Below are positions 45,393 to 55,556 of a stretch of 64,000 nt of DNA, one piece after another. Numbering within the stretch: the stretch's first letter is position 1; each line of letters starts with the position of its first letter. The notes beneath the pieces were generated by a model, which was not told the origin of the DNA, searched no databases, and saw only the letters and a list, made by a program, of their open reading frames with translations. The DNA is taken from positions 1 to 64,000 of the forward strand of contig KV424054.1 of assembly GCA_001632435.1 (NCBI GenBank). Reading direction: 5' to 3'. The stretch is from Calocera cornea HHB12733. Its lineage: Eukaryota; Basidiomycota; Dacrymycetes; Dacrymycetales; Dacrymycetaceae. The position numbers and the translations under genes are program-made.

Positions 45393-45889
45393 CTGTCAGG
45401 GTACAGCCATAGGCTACTCCTATTTTCCCTCTATGTCTGCACCTTTCCCATGACTATGTTATGATGTCATAGCTGTGGAGCCTCTATATGGCAATGATGA
45501 TATTATGAGGTGTCAGCTGTGAAGCTAGCACAGCATTACCATGATGTCATGGTCTGGACCCTAGGCCTGGAAGCATAAGAAGGTGACCTATGATGTCAGA
45601 GTTGATGAGTCAACTAGCTGTAAGGTTCCCATACTCACGTTGTATCTTCTATATCCTTCTCCGGTCCCTTCCTCTTACTTTAGTGGCTGTGACCCCCCTG
45701 CCAGGGATCTTTGCCATGTCCCTCTTGCATTTGCTTCCTTATCCTTTCCTTCGTCATACCACCACTCCTGTACTGCATCTAGACGTCTGAAATGGCCCTG
45801 GTAAGTGCCCTCACTGTGGATTCTCTTTGTGTCAATGCGCGCTGGTTGTTTGTAGGACTGTTGTATTCTGGAAGGAGGTTACAGCAGTG
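45393..45889. repeat. Possible solo LTR
   Basis: This segment begins TGTCAGGG and ends GGTTACA, is T-rich with TATAT and direct repeats such as ATGATGTCA, and has the look of a fungal LTR. No flanking duplication or retroelement genes were found. Confidence 0.25.
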
Positions 45890-46084
45890 TAGCAGGAAGT
45901 AGTGCAAAGTAAAGAGACAAAGAGAAGAGAACAGCCGCGTCCCGGGCCTATACAAGGGTCCGGGTGCACAGCACAATAAGTGACAGTTAAACACATGCGG
46001 AGCGTACACAGTAAAACAGCTCCCATACATGGGAGTTCAACTGCGGCCACGTTGGTCAAGTAATATGAAAGACTTATGGTATAT

Positions 46085-47792
46085 CCATGCATCCACATAC
46101 CCACCAGATGTAGGGGTAACGGATAAGCATTCGTTGAGACAAGTGCTGGAATAGCCATGAAGAGTGTCGGGTGACTATCAGCAGAAAGCCTTTGCTGGCC
46201 CTTGTGTGCGCATTTGAGGATATTGGCAATATCCTGAATTCTCTTCCAGCCAGCTGCTGTGATCCGGAAGCAAGCAAGGTTCTCTTCATGCTCTGGAACA
46301 AAGAGAACAGCCTCAAGGGAGGAGCGCAGATCGAGTGCACGAGTGACCATGGCATATGTGCTGGACCAGCGTGTGCGGACATCCAGAATGAGTTGAAGAC
46401 CACCAATTAGCTCGCCAGAAGAGTTGGTCTGGAGCTTGCGTCGCAGACCTTGAGCTGTCTTGAAAGCCTCACGTCGTGAAGAAGAAGAACGAAGCTGGAC
46501 AAAGGTTAGCATGTCTGCTGCAGATGGCATAGGGGTACATACTGCCACAATAAGACCACGGAGGGCAAGAATGGGATCACAAAGATCTTCTGTACTGAGC
46601 TGCGCTTCAGCAGCACTTGCTTCATTATCAAATGCTGGTTTCCGCACACGTCGCTTGAGAATATCGACAACAGCAAGATTGGAGATATGAGCCATGCATC
46701 GGATATGATTGGACTCATGATCAAAGGAGACCGGCTCTGTTGCATGTTCTCAAATGAGCTGCTCAAGGGCAGTCATCATGGTGTCGTTGTTCAAGGCATT
46801 ATCGGTGGTAATCCACCCGATATCATTGACAATACCCATCTCTTCAAAGAATCCGAAAACAATATTAGCAAGGTTTTCTCCAGAATGGGAACCACGGATA
46901 ATGCGGAAGCCAATCAGATCCTGTTCAAGTGACCATTTGGTCTCGGAGGTGATGATGTAGTGTGCTTTGGCACTAATATAGGACCGCATGGATGAGTCGC
47001 TCCAAGCATCAATGGTAATGCTCTTTCACCCTTTGGTGGCATGAAGTCGTGCTTTGATGCGGGCTTTCTCCTTGTCCATCTCTGTGATGGCCAACTAAGA
47101 AAGTGCTGTCCGGCCTGGAAGATCTTGCAATGCTGCCTCAGGTCGTAGGAGATTGACAAATGCCTTGAACTCGGGACGCTCAACAGTTGTGAATGGGAGG
47201 TCAAGGGCAGCAATAAGACGAAGACAGTGTTGTCGGAGGTTGGCTGGACTATATTGCTCGATGGGCTGGAGAAATGGATCAAGGCTCATTTGTGAGTCCG
47301 GAGCTGGAGTACTGCTGTGATCAACACCAGCATCCTTCGAATAACTCTTCCACATGCTCTGGTGAAACCGCTCCAGATGTTTGCACATGGTAGATGTGCT
47401 GCTCTTCTGTCCAATTCGACCACGATCTTCAGGTATGTCAATACCTTTCTGTCGAGCAGCCCTAGCAGAACGTGAGTAGCATTTCACGGACAAGTGCACA
47501 CATTGGCATACAGGCATGCTTTGCACCATCGGATTTTGTCAGTACCATCTGGCACTGTGAAGTACTCATGGATTGGTGCAGTCTTCCAATCATGGCAGGG
47601 GCGCTTCTCATGCACAATCTCAATATCCGAATCATTGCTTAGCTCCACAGTTTCAACTGGTCGTTTGCCAGTCTGACGAATTATGCTGGCAGGACTTGAC
47701 ACATTCCGGAGCAGGTCAAGATCATCGTCATCAAGCTCTTCAGGTGGAATCGGGCTCAGTGGTTCAGAGAATGAAAAGTCAAAGCTGCTCAT
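46085..47792 (-). pseudogene. hAT transposase, N-terminal half with BED zinc finger
   Basis: It starts at an ATG (47792), 249 bases inside the right end of the element. After an acidic leader comes a BED-type zinc finger split by an intron (WCKAC ... STMCKHLERFH), then LQHCLRLIAALDLPF-like sequence (RQHCLRLIAALDLPF), ITIDAWSD, GWITTDNALNNDT, IRCMAHISNLAVVDIL and LDVRTRWSSTYAMV, all typical of hAT transposases. Stop codons interrupt it at 47095-47097 (TAG), 47026-47028 (TGA) and 46750-46752 (TGA). The similarity ends near AIPAL (about 46150); the rest of the catalytic domain is at 35686-36400. Confidence 0.85.
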
Positions 47793-48040
47793 GGTGATAC
47801 CGAATTAGGAGAAGGCAAATGCTCTTCGTCCAGTGCTCTTGGAGAAATTTCAGGGTCCGTCGGAAGCATACAATGACATTGTACTTGGTTAGAGGCAGAA
47901 CCGGTTCTGAACTGGTTCAGCACGGTTCCATTTCTGGACATGGAACCAGTCCTGGTTCAGGCTATGGTTCGGTTCTGGAACCGAACCAGAACTGAGAACC
48001 GACGGTTCTCAATGTTCGGTTCGAACCGACGGCATCCCTA

Positions 48041-48048
48041 GCCGGCGC
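48041..48048. repeat. 8-base target site duplication, right
   Basis: GCCGGCGC directly outside the right inverted repeat, identical to 35525-35532. Confidence 0.9.
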
Positions 48049-49710
48049 CGTTGGTCTGTGCACTCTCAGCGCTCGCCCCAGGGCCACGACAAGAGACGCG
48101 CATCATGATGGGCCCGCAAGGCTGCACATGACCAGCATAGCAGCCCGCCGTGATGCGAGTGCTTCAGCGAGCGAGCTTCGATGGCGGTCGCGATGAGTCG
48201 TGCCTCGTGTATCCCCGAGACCTGCTGCCGCGCTTGGGAGCTCGACGCTGAGTGGAGAGGATCCCAGCGAGAGACATTCTAAGCGGGCTGCTGTCCCGCA
48301 GCCAGCGTTCCTCGCTACCGCTCTGCAGGAGCCAGCGCAACTGCACTCCGCCAACGCATGCACGGAGCCCTGGCCGGTGGCCGGTGGCCGGTGGCCGGGA
48401 CGCGGATGTGCAGAGGGAGTGCGGGCCACAGAACGAGTGCAGCGGCGAGCTTGAGCTTGGGCTGACTGGGCCTTGGGGCGGGAAATGCGCGCACGCTTGA
48501 TCCGGCGGGTTCGACGTCCGACTCCGCGCGCTGGGGCTCTATTCCGAGTAGAGTAGGATGGCGGTCTGACAGCCTGCGGAGGGGGGCTGTTAGGAAGCTG
48601 GAGGGAAGGGAGTGTTGGTGGTGGGCATATATGGTTCGCATTTGTGTTGTCGGTCGGATGGCCGGTAGACAGTGTTTGATGTGTATGCCAGTTGTTGCGC
48701 GGTCGACAAGTGGTCATGGCCGATTTGGTCTGCCCAGGCTGGTGCTGCGGTCCGCACCGGCCAATTCCAGCCCCAGGCAACCACAGAGCATCCACAAGGG
48801 CAAGAAAAGACGGTTGGAAGAGGACAGACAGGCCCTGGCAGGCATATGCAACTTCAGCCTCTTGTGCAAGGGACATGCCTTGCACAAGACGAGAAAGCTA
48901 ATGTTGCATATCCAGTCACCCTTGTCTGTGAGGTGTACTGATACCCATCCAGTCGCAGCCCACTCACAACACCCCCACTGGCTTAGGCACTGGGTCCAAT
49001 CCAGGTCAATCACATTGCCAGTGCCCCCTCTGACATGCAAGCTGATGCCCAAGGCATGTGTTGAACAGCCTCGCCTGTCAGTGACGATCAATGACAGACG
49101 AGGCGGTATGCAGGGAGGTTCCGATTGATGTGCATGAGGTCGCTGTCAGTGCACATACTTGGTGGGTGAGCAGAGGGTGGTCCATGGCATGGTGGTCGAC
49201 GATGCAGCTGAGGCTGAGGCTGAGGGCTGGCACTGGGGGGTCAGGAGCCTGGGTTGGAGGCAGACTCCGATCACTCAGTGCTCACCATTGAAGGCCGATC
49301 TGCACGTCAACGCACTACTACCAGCAGGGTCCAGGCCAGGAAGGTGCAAACAAGCTGGGAGTGGCGAGCGCCGTTGGCGGTCTATGCCAGCGGGACAAGC
49401 AGGTCGGCGTTACGCATATGTCCGAGTCGCGCCCTGCTGTAGGGGCGTTGGTCCGTGCGCGCCCGTCCGGTGCATTAGGGTGCGCGTCACCCGACCAGCA
49501 CGCCATCTTGCACCACCTCGCCGCTGTCTGCCTGTCTCTCTCCTCGCCAGCTCACCATCCCTCTGCGCTTTGTAATACAGTAGACAGGAATGATGACTGA
49601 GCGCGCTGCTGCTGTTGCCTACTATATTAAACCTGGCTGAACCTGCCTACGAGCTGTCGACCTCAACTGCGTCCCTCAGCCGATCCCATCCAACACCGTG
49701 ACCACCCATC
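48049..49710. other. Intergenic, promoter of oxygenase copy C
   Basis: No gene seen. There is a GGCCGGT tandem repeat at about 48370-48400. A TATATTAA at 49623-49630 lies 81-88 bases before the next ATG. Segments near 48640-48720 resemble the region after oxygenase copy B. Confidence 0.5.
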
Positions 49711-50795
49711 ATGCCCGTCGCGACCCCGCAGACCGTCAGCGCGCTCGTGCCCTTCCTCTCCCCCGCGCTCAAGGAGAAGCCCTACTTCACCTCCTCCTCC
49801 CCAGACTCAAACATCGTCTCCGAGGAGCACGCCGTGCAGATCACCGACCTGCGCTCGCTGCCCGTGAGCGAGCTGGACGCGTTCACGACGGACACCAGTG
49901 GCTTCCAGTGGGTCAAGCACGCTAGCGCGCTGCACGGCGACGAGCTGTTCGACGAGGACAAGATCAGGAACGAGTACTACCCCGAGGTGGACGCGTGAGC
50001 CCCTTTCACCCACCCGCTCGCTCCCCGCTCCCCGCCACTGACACGCGCGCAGCTTCCTCAAGTCCCTCCTCGGCGCCAAGCGCACCTTCATCTTCGACCA
50101 CACGACCCGGCGCGCCCCTCCGCGCGGGGAGAAAGTCGAGTTCGGGCGGGACCCGCAAGCGCGCGGGCCCGTCCCGCGCGCGCATGTCGACCAGACGCCC
50201 AAGGCGGGCGCGGAACGCGTCTTCGTACACATGGGCGAGGAGGCCGAGCGCCTCAGCAAGGGCAGAGTGCAGATCGTCAATGTCTGGAGGCCGATTCGCG
50301 GGCCGGTGAGTCTCGTCTCGCCCCGAGCTGCCGGGTGCTCGATGCTGGATGCGGGATGCTGGCTGATGCTGATGCTGATGCGGTGCACGGTGGTATGGTA
50401 GATCAGGGACTACCCGCTGGCCGTCGCGGACTACCGGTCGCTGCACCCCGACACGGACCTGCAGTGCGTCCCCCTCTTCCTCCTCCCCATCCTAGCCAAC
50501 CCCGGCGCTAAGCCACCGCTCCCCCAGGGCAACAGACCTGCGCTACCCGCACCGCACAGGCGAGACCTACTCGATCCGCTTCGGCGCGCACCAGCGCTGG
50601 TACTATATCTCCGACCAGCAGCCGGACGATGTGCTCCTGCTCAAGTGCTACGAGTCCGAGGTCGACGCGGTCGACGGCGTGCCGCGCGCTCTGTTGACGC
50701 CCCACACGGCATTCTATAACAAGGAGAGCGAGGGCATGGAGTTCGAGCCGCGGCAGAGCATCGAGGTGCGCGCGCTGGTGTTTTATACGGAGTAG
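49711..50795 (+). CDS. CmcJ/NvfI-type oxygenase copy C, 288 aa
   Basis: This intact paralog of copy B has exons 49711-49994, 50053-50305, 50402-50463 and 50528-50795 (284, 253, 62, 268 bases). It keeps MPVATPQTVSALVPFLSPAL, DTSGFQWVKH, FIFDHTTRRAPPRGEK, VHMGEEAERLSKGRVQIVNV, WRPIRGPIRDYPLAVADYRS, HQRWYYISDQQPDDVLLLKC, LLTPHTAF and RQSIEVRALVFYTE. The middle exon is closer to copy A (ARGPV block, VHMGEEAERLS) than to B, so the three copies may have exchanged segments. It is the first gene right of the transposon, 1.7 kb from its end. Likely cytosolic; the substrate is unknown. Confidence 0.87.
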
Positions 50796-51741
50796 GTGCG
50801 GACTGGTTTGGGCTGGCTTTGGCTGGCTTTGGCTGGTTTGGTGGGTCTGGGCTGGTTTGGCCAGGGCCGACAGCAGTACATGCGGGCAGTGGCCGGGGAT
50901 AGGCGTGCGCTGTCCTGTCCTGAAGCTGAGCAACTGGGCCTGGTAATGACATGTATGTCTGTAACGCATGAACAAGGATGTGGAGCGGGTGAACAGCAAG
51001 ATCTTGACTCCCGAGGCCGTCTGCCTCAGCGGCCAGGGGTGGGGCGGCTACGTCCATCTGCCCTCTCGTACAGTAAGTACGCTCACGAGCCTAGTGCACT
51101 GCTGCACTGCTGCACTGCTGCACTGCAAAGGATGGCAAACAGCATGATGATTCCACGGCCGTATGAACACTCATCAGAGTCATCCTAGCCAAGGCGTGCG
51201 ACGCAACACAACAGCTGCCACAGCTCGCCTGCCCCAAGCAGCCCGGGGCCCGAGCTGTCGGACATCAAGGGATACAGACATGTACAGTACATACAGTACA
51301 GTACTAGTATAGGCTTCGCGGCCTGTCCCCCGGTGGACCGCCTCGGTTCTCACGGCGCGCGTGCCCGCTGCTTACTTCCAGTCCACATGGGCCCATGATG
51401 GTGCAACATGAATTGAAAGCCGATGTCTCGGAACCCTCGAGCCTGACGCTGCCGACGACGGCAATCCCGAGCTACTGTACTGTATCTCCCTTGGGCATAC
51501 TCGTTCAGGCTCGCATCTAGCGCCGGCGGCGGAAGGATCGTTGTATGATGCCTGCGGCTGCGCGGCTAAGTCGGATGGGCGCAATGGGTTGCCACTGGGC
51601 GGCTCGGCGGCGGCCGACTACAGCCCTACGGGGCTTCCCTCGGCGACTATCCAGTCGACATCCTCTTCATCCCGATCCGACTCTCTTCAGCTGTATAAGA
51701 GAACATGGATGACCCCGCCCCGCATCCAAAGCGCATAGAGA
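50796..51741. other. Intergenic with short tandem repeats
   Basis: GGCTTT/GGTTTGG-type repeats lie at 50808-50865 and a CTGCTGCA-type array at 51093-51125. A TATAAG at 51694-51699 lies about 45 bases before the next ATG. No gene seen. Confidence 0.55.
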
Positions 51742-52683
51742 ATGGCACTCAGCAGCAACGTCCCCCCCGAGAGTATCTCCAAACTCGTGCACTCGGCGGA
51801 CGGCACCCCGATCTACGCCGAAGCGCTCGGCGACCCCTCCAAGCCCGCGCTCGTCTTCGTCCACGGCTTCGCGCTCTCTCTGACGTGCTTCGATGATGTC
51901 TTCTCGGACCCGGGCTGGCGCGAGGCGGCGTATCTGATCAGGTATGACACGCGTGGGCACGGGAGGAGCGGGAAGCCTGAAGCGGCGGAGGCGTATGAGA
52001 GCCGGAGGATGAGCGAGGATTACGTGGCTGTTACGGCGGCGTTTGGCGTGTCCAAGGCATTCTTCGTTGGGTGGAGTATGGGAGGTGAGTGCACTAGTTA
52101 CCGGCCGTCTAGTACGTCGAGCTGAGAGGATGACGACGCAGGGTCATTCGCCGCCGACGTCTGTGCCCACCCCGGTCCAGGCGTCCTGCACGGCATAATC
52201 TCCTTCAACGGCGTGCCGTTCTGCGACCCGGGAACAATCGCGGGCATCGTCACTCCGCAGACGGGGGCGCTCATCCCGGGTCTGCTCGAGGCAGACGACG
52301 TAGCACTGTTCAGCCGATCCTTCCAACAGTTTGTCGACACCTTCGTGCACCACAAGAAACGGATGGGCTACCGCACCCGTGCGGCCTTGCTCGGGAACAT
52401 CGTCACGCAGTCGCCGGTCGTGCGCAGACACTGTATCTGGCGTGTGACGGACCCTGCGCCGTTCCGGGCGGCTGGGGCGACGCTGCCGCTTCTCCTGATC
52501 CATGGGCGCGAGGACGAGCATATCGTAGCGGAACCCGTGGTGGAGATCCTTCAGCCCAGCTTCGGCCAGCGGTTGGAGGTGCATGTCCTGGAGGGCGTCG
52601 GGCACACGCCATTCATTGATGATCCGCAGAGGACGAGGGAGCTTGTACTGGAGTTTGTGAGGCGGGTTGTTCCAGGTCTGTGA
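51742..52683 (+). CDS. Alpha/beta hydrolase, convergent pair member 1, 294 aa
   Basis: Two exons (51742-52084, 52142-52683) encode an alpha/beta hydrolase of the epoxide hydrolase/haloperoxidase-like group. HGFALSL holds the oxyanion-hole His-Gly, YDTRGHGRSGKP is the strand-4 loop, VGWSMGG is the nucleophile elbow (the intron splits the last glycine), and LIHGREDEHIV with VGHTPFIDDP supplies the likely Asp and His. All three catalytic positions are therefore present. No signal peptide is seen. A near-identical gene lies on the other strand (53471-54413) with exactly the same exon lengths. The substrate is unknown; the setting next to oxygenases and near an OYE would suit metabolite processing, which is inference. 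Confidence 0.88.
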
Positions 52684-53470
52684 TTGAAAGCAAGGATGGT
52701 TCTGTGATCGAGTAGCGACGCAAATTCGGAATTAGGAGGCTACACGCCCGTGTTTTCATAGCACCATATAGCCTGCCGGCATGCAAAGCCAAAGCTCTGA
52801 GGTGCACCATAGCTCATGCAAACTCGGCGCTCCTGTTCACCAGTTGCCTGTCCCACTTTTCCTGCATCACCTGCTAATGGTCAAACTCTGACTCTGCCAA
52901 GTTCCAGACAGCAACCTTGGACATCAGTTTCGACTGCTCAATCCAGCCCCTAGCTTCGCTCAAATGCAACAGAGGAAAACATCAGCGTCTTGTAGGCCGG
53001 CGACACGGACTGGCAGAGGAAGACGCAGGCTGGAAACTGTGGCTGCCTGATGCTGCGGCCGCTGTACAGTACTGCACAGCACTGAAGCTATGGAGGTCAC
53101 GCCTCACGGCTAGTCACTCGGTGGCTGCTGATTCCCCACTGGATGGTCTGCTTACCCCCGGCGCCGAGCCTCAGGAGAGCAGATGCCTGGCGCTCCTGCA
53201 GTCTGCGAGTCTGCGACTGCCAATGAAGTCAGCGCCCCAACCCCTCCGAGTTCGGTGGTTGACATCTTCCTGTTCCTCTCCCACCCGAACCGGCCCACAC
53301 GGAGAAGAAGTATACGCCGACGAGGCCGATACAGGCCACAGGTATGGGAAAAGGTTCATGACCGTTTGGTCGTCCGGCGACCGGCTTCCGAAGACATGCA
53401 GCGCTATGGGAACACGAAGATCACGCTAAAAGGGCATTTGTGTCGCTACTCGAGCAAAAGAACTACCTCA
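52684..53470. other. Spacer between convergent hydrolase genes
   Basis: No gene seen. It holds the shared 3' flank of the two convergent genes. Confidence 0.5.
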
Positions 53471-54413
53471 TCACACGTTACCCACAACCCGCTTCACAAA
53501 GTCCAGCACGAGCTCCCTTGTCTTCTCTGGAGCATCAATGAACGGCCCGTGCCCCACGCCCTCCAGTATATGCACCTCCAATCGCTCGCCGAAGCTGGGC
53601 TGGATCACCTCCAGCACGCGTTCCGCTACGAGATGCTCGTCCTCCCGTCCGTGGAGGAAGAGCAGCGGCAGTGTCGCGCCTGCCTTGAGGAACGGTGCGG
53701 GGTCTGTGGTGCGCGTGAAGGCGGCGTTGCGCACCGCCGGCGGCTGCAAGATGCTGTCCCCGAGCAGGGCCGCGCGCGTGCGGTAGCTCATCCGCGTCTT
53801 GTCATACGCGCACGACTCGATGAACTCAAGTATCGTCCGGCTGAACAGCGCCACGTCGTCCGTCGTGAGCAGGCCCGGGACCAGCGCTCCCAGTGCCGGC
53901 GTGGTGATGCCCATGACGACAGCCGGCTGGCAGAACGGCACGCAGTCCATGAAGACGATGCCGTGCAGCACGTCCGGGCCCGGGTGGGCACACACGTCCG
54001 CCGCGAAGGACCCTGCGTCGTCCAGTCAGCGCGAGACCAATGCAGCACGGCTGCCGAGTAGTGCACCCACCCCCCATGCTCCACCCAACAATGAACGCCT
54101 TCGTCACGCCAAACGCCGCGGTGACAGCCATGTAATCCTCGCTCATGCGCCGGCTCTCATACGCCTCCGCCGCGTCAGGCTTCCCGCTCCTCCCATGCCC
54201 CCGCGTATCATATCTGATCAAATACACCGCCTCGCGCCATTTCGGGTCCGAGAAGATGTCATCGAAGCATATCAAGGAGACCACAAAGCCGTGGATGAAG
54301 ACGAGTGCGGGCTTGGAGGGGTCGCCGAGCGCTTCGGCGTAGATCGGGGTGCCGTCTGCTGAATGCACGACTTTGGAGATACTCTCGGGGGGGACGTTGC
54401 TGCTGGCTGCCAT
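53471..54413 (-). CDS. Alpha/beta hydrolase, convergent pair member 2, 294 aa
   Basis: The inverted paralog of the gene at 51742-52683 has exons 54413-54071 and 54012-53471 (343 and 542 bases, identical to the partner). The catalytic blocks are kept: HGFVVSL, YDTRGHGRSGKP, VGWSMGG, FLHGREDEHLV and VGHGPFIDAP. The first exon is much closer to the partner than the middle of exon 2 (CVPFCQPAVVMGITTPALG against GVPFCDPGTIAGIVTPQTG), so a substrate-pocket region seems to diverge faster. A TATATAA about 46 bases upstream (near 54459-54465) probably drives it. Confidence 0.88.
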
Positions 54414-55556
54414 TCTGTATGCGCATTGGGTGGAGAGCGTGTTCGTGCATGCTCCCTTTATATAACTGACGAGCACCAGATCAAGAGGAACACGGCGCGT
54501 GCATGGTCGCTCAGAGAAGTTTCAAGTCCCGACGCAGTCAGCCCATGAAACGCTCAGCAACCGCGCCCAACCGCCCACCAGCCACACATTGTCTCCTACA
54601 GTGAGAGGCTTCTGCAACTCAGAAGCTGGATCAGACCGAGTGTGAGGATTGGAGCTGTGAGCAGAGTCGCGGCAGCACGCGTTCGACTATATCGGTTTTG
54701 AGGACGGACCACGTGGGGTTGAAGTGCACGCGCACCGTGGGAACCGCGGAGGTTTACGAGTTACGCCGTCCAAGGATACAGTATATTCCATATATGTTGG
54801 TATCACGCTGCCTCCACACTCGGTATCTTCCGAGAGCGAGTTGCCGACCACCCCTGCGAGATTTCATCGTATTTATTTGCTGCTCGGCGCTTCCATAACA
54901 TGACCGGATTGGTCAGCAACCTGCGACAAGCTGCTTGTACAGCCGTGAGAAGAGTAGTGGGGGCGAACAGTTCAAACTGGTTTGATGAGACGCTCTGCCA
55001 CTCGGCCACCATGGCTAATACATCCGACCCATGCCGCCGGTATGTCTTGGGCTCTCATAGCTACTGTATAGGCCTATTTATGCTACCTGTGCTTGCGCCG
55101 TGACTCCACACCACGCTTATCATCGGCCCATCCTTTGTTCCAAACTTCCAACAGAGAAGAGCGCTACATATGACTGGGTCCAATCTCGCTTGGGCAGCTT
55201 CGGGCATCCTTACTGCAGCTAATGTGTGCTGAGAGGCGTGAATGTCAGCTGAGGATGATAAGCAAGGAAGGGACGGCAGGGTGGGAGCACCATGCCGCGT
55301 CCTTTCTAGTGAACCTGGCCATACCCGGCTCGTTTCTGCACACCTGAGCACACCACAAGAGTGAATTCGCAAAATTAGTACCCTATTCCCACACTGGTAA
55401 CACTATGGATACAATTGTCTTGCAGACATATTTGGTCAGCCGTCAACAATGGGAAAACAAGGTTCCCCGCTTTGTGTCGCTCTTCAAGCCATTCCTGTAG
55501 CCCTCACACGCAACCAAATGTGACATCCCGCCACGCCGTGCCTTCGTACTGCGTAG
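54414..55556. other. Intergenic, nothing recognised
   Basis: No supported gene. It lies between the hydrolase promoter and the 3' end of the first RNA-dependent RNA polymerase gene. Confidence 0.5.

Larger units (their letters stand above)
35533..48040 (-). mobile_element. hAT-type DNA transposon, 12.5 kb, composite
   Basis: The ends are 11-base perfect inverted repeats (TAGGGATGCCG at 35533-35543, its complement at 48030-48040) flanked by an identical 8-base duplication, the target-site length of hAT elements. Both subterminal regions are full of GGTTC-AGAACC type repeats (35595-35668 and 47895-48025). A hAT transposase lies on the minus strand, but its N-terminal half (47792 to about 46085) and C-terminal half (about 36400-35686) are separated by about 10 kb of unrelated, less GC-rich DNA. 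The internal DNA contains at least four unrecognised open frames and several repeat types. I infer a hAT element that took in later insertions, or a composite that moved as one unit; the intact single target duplication does not decide between these. Confidence 0.88.
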
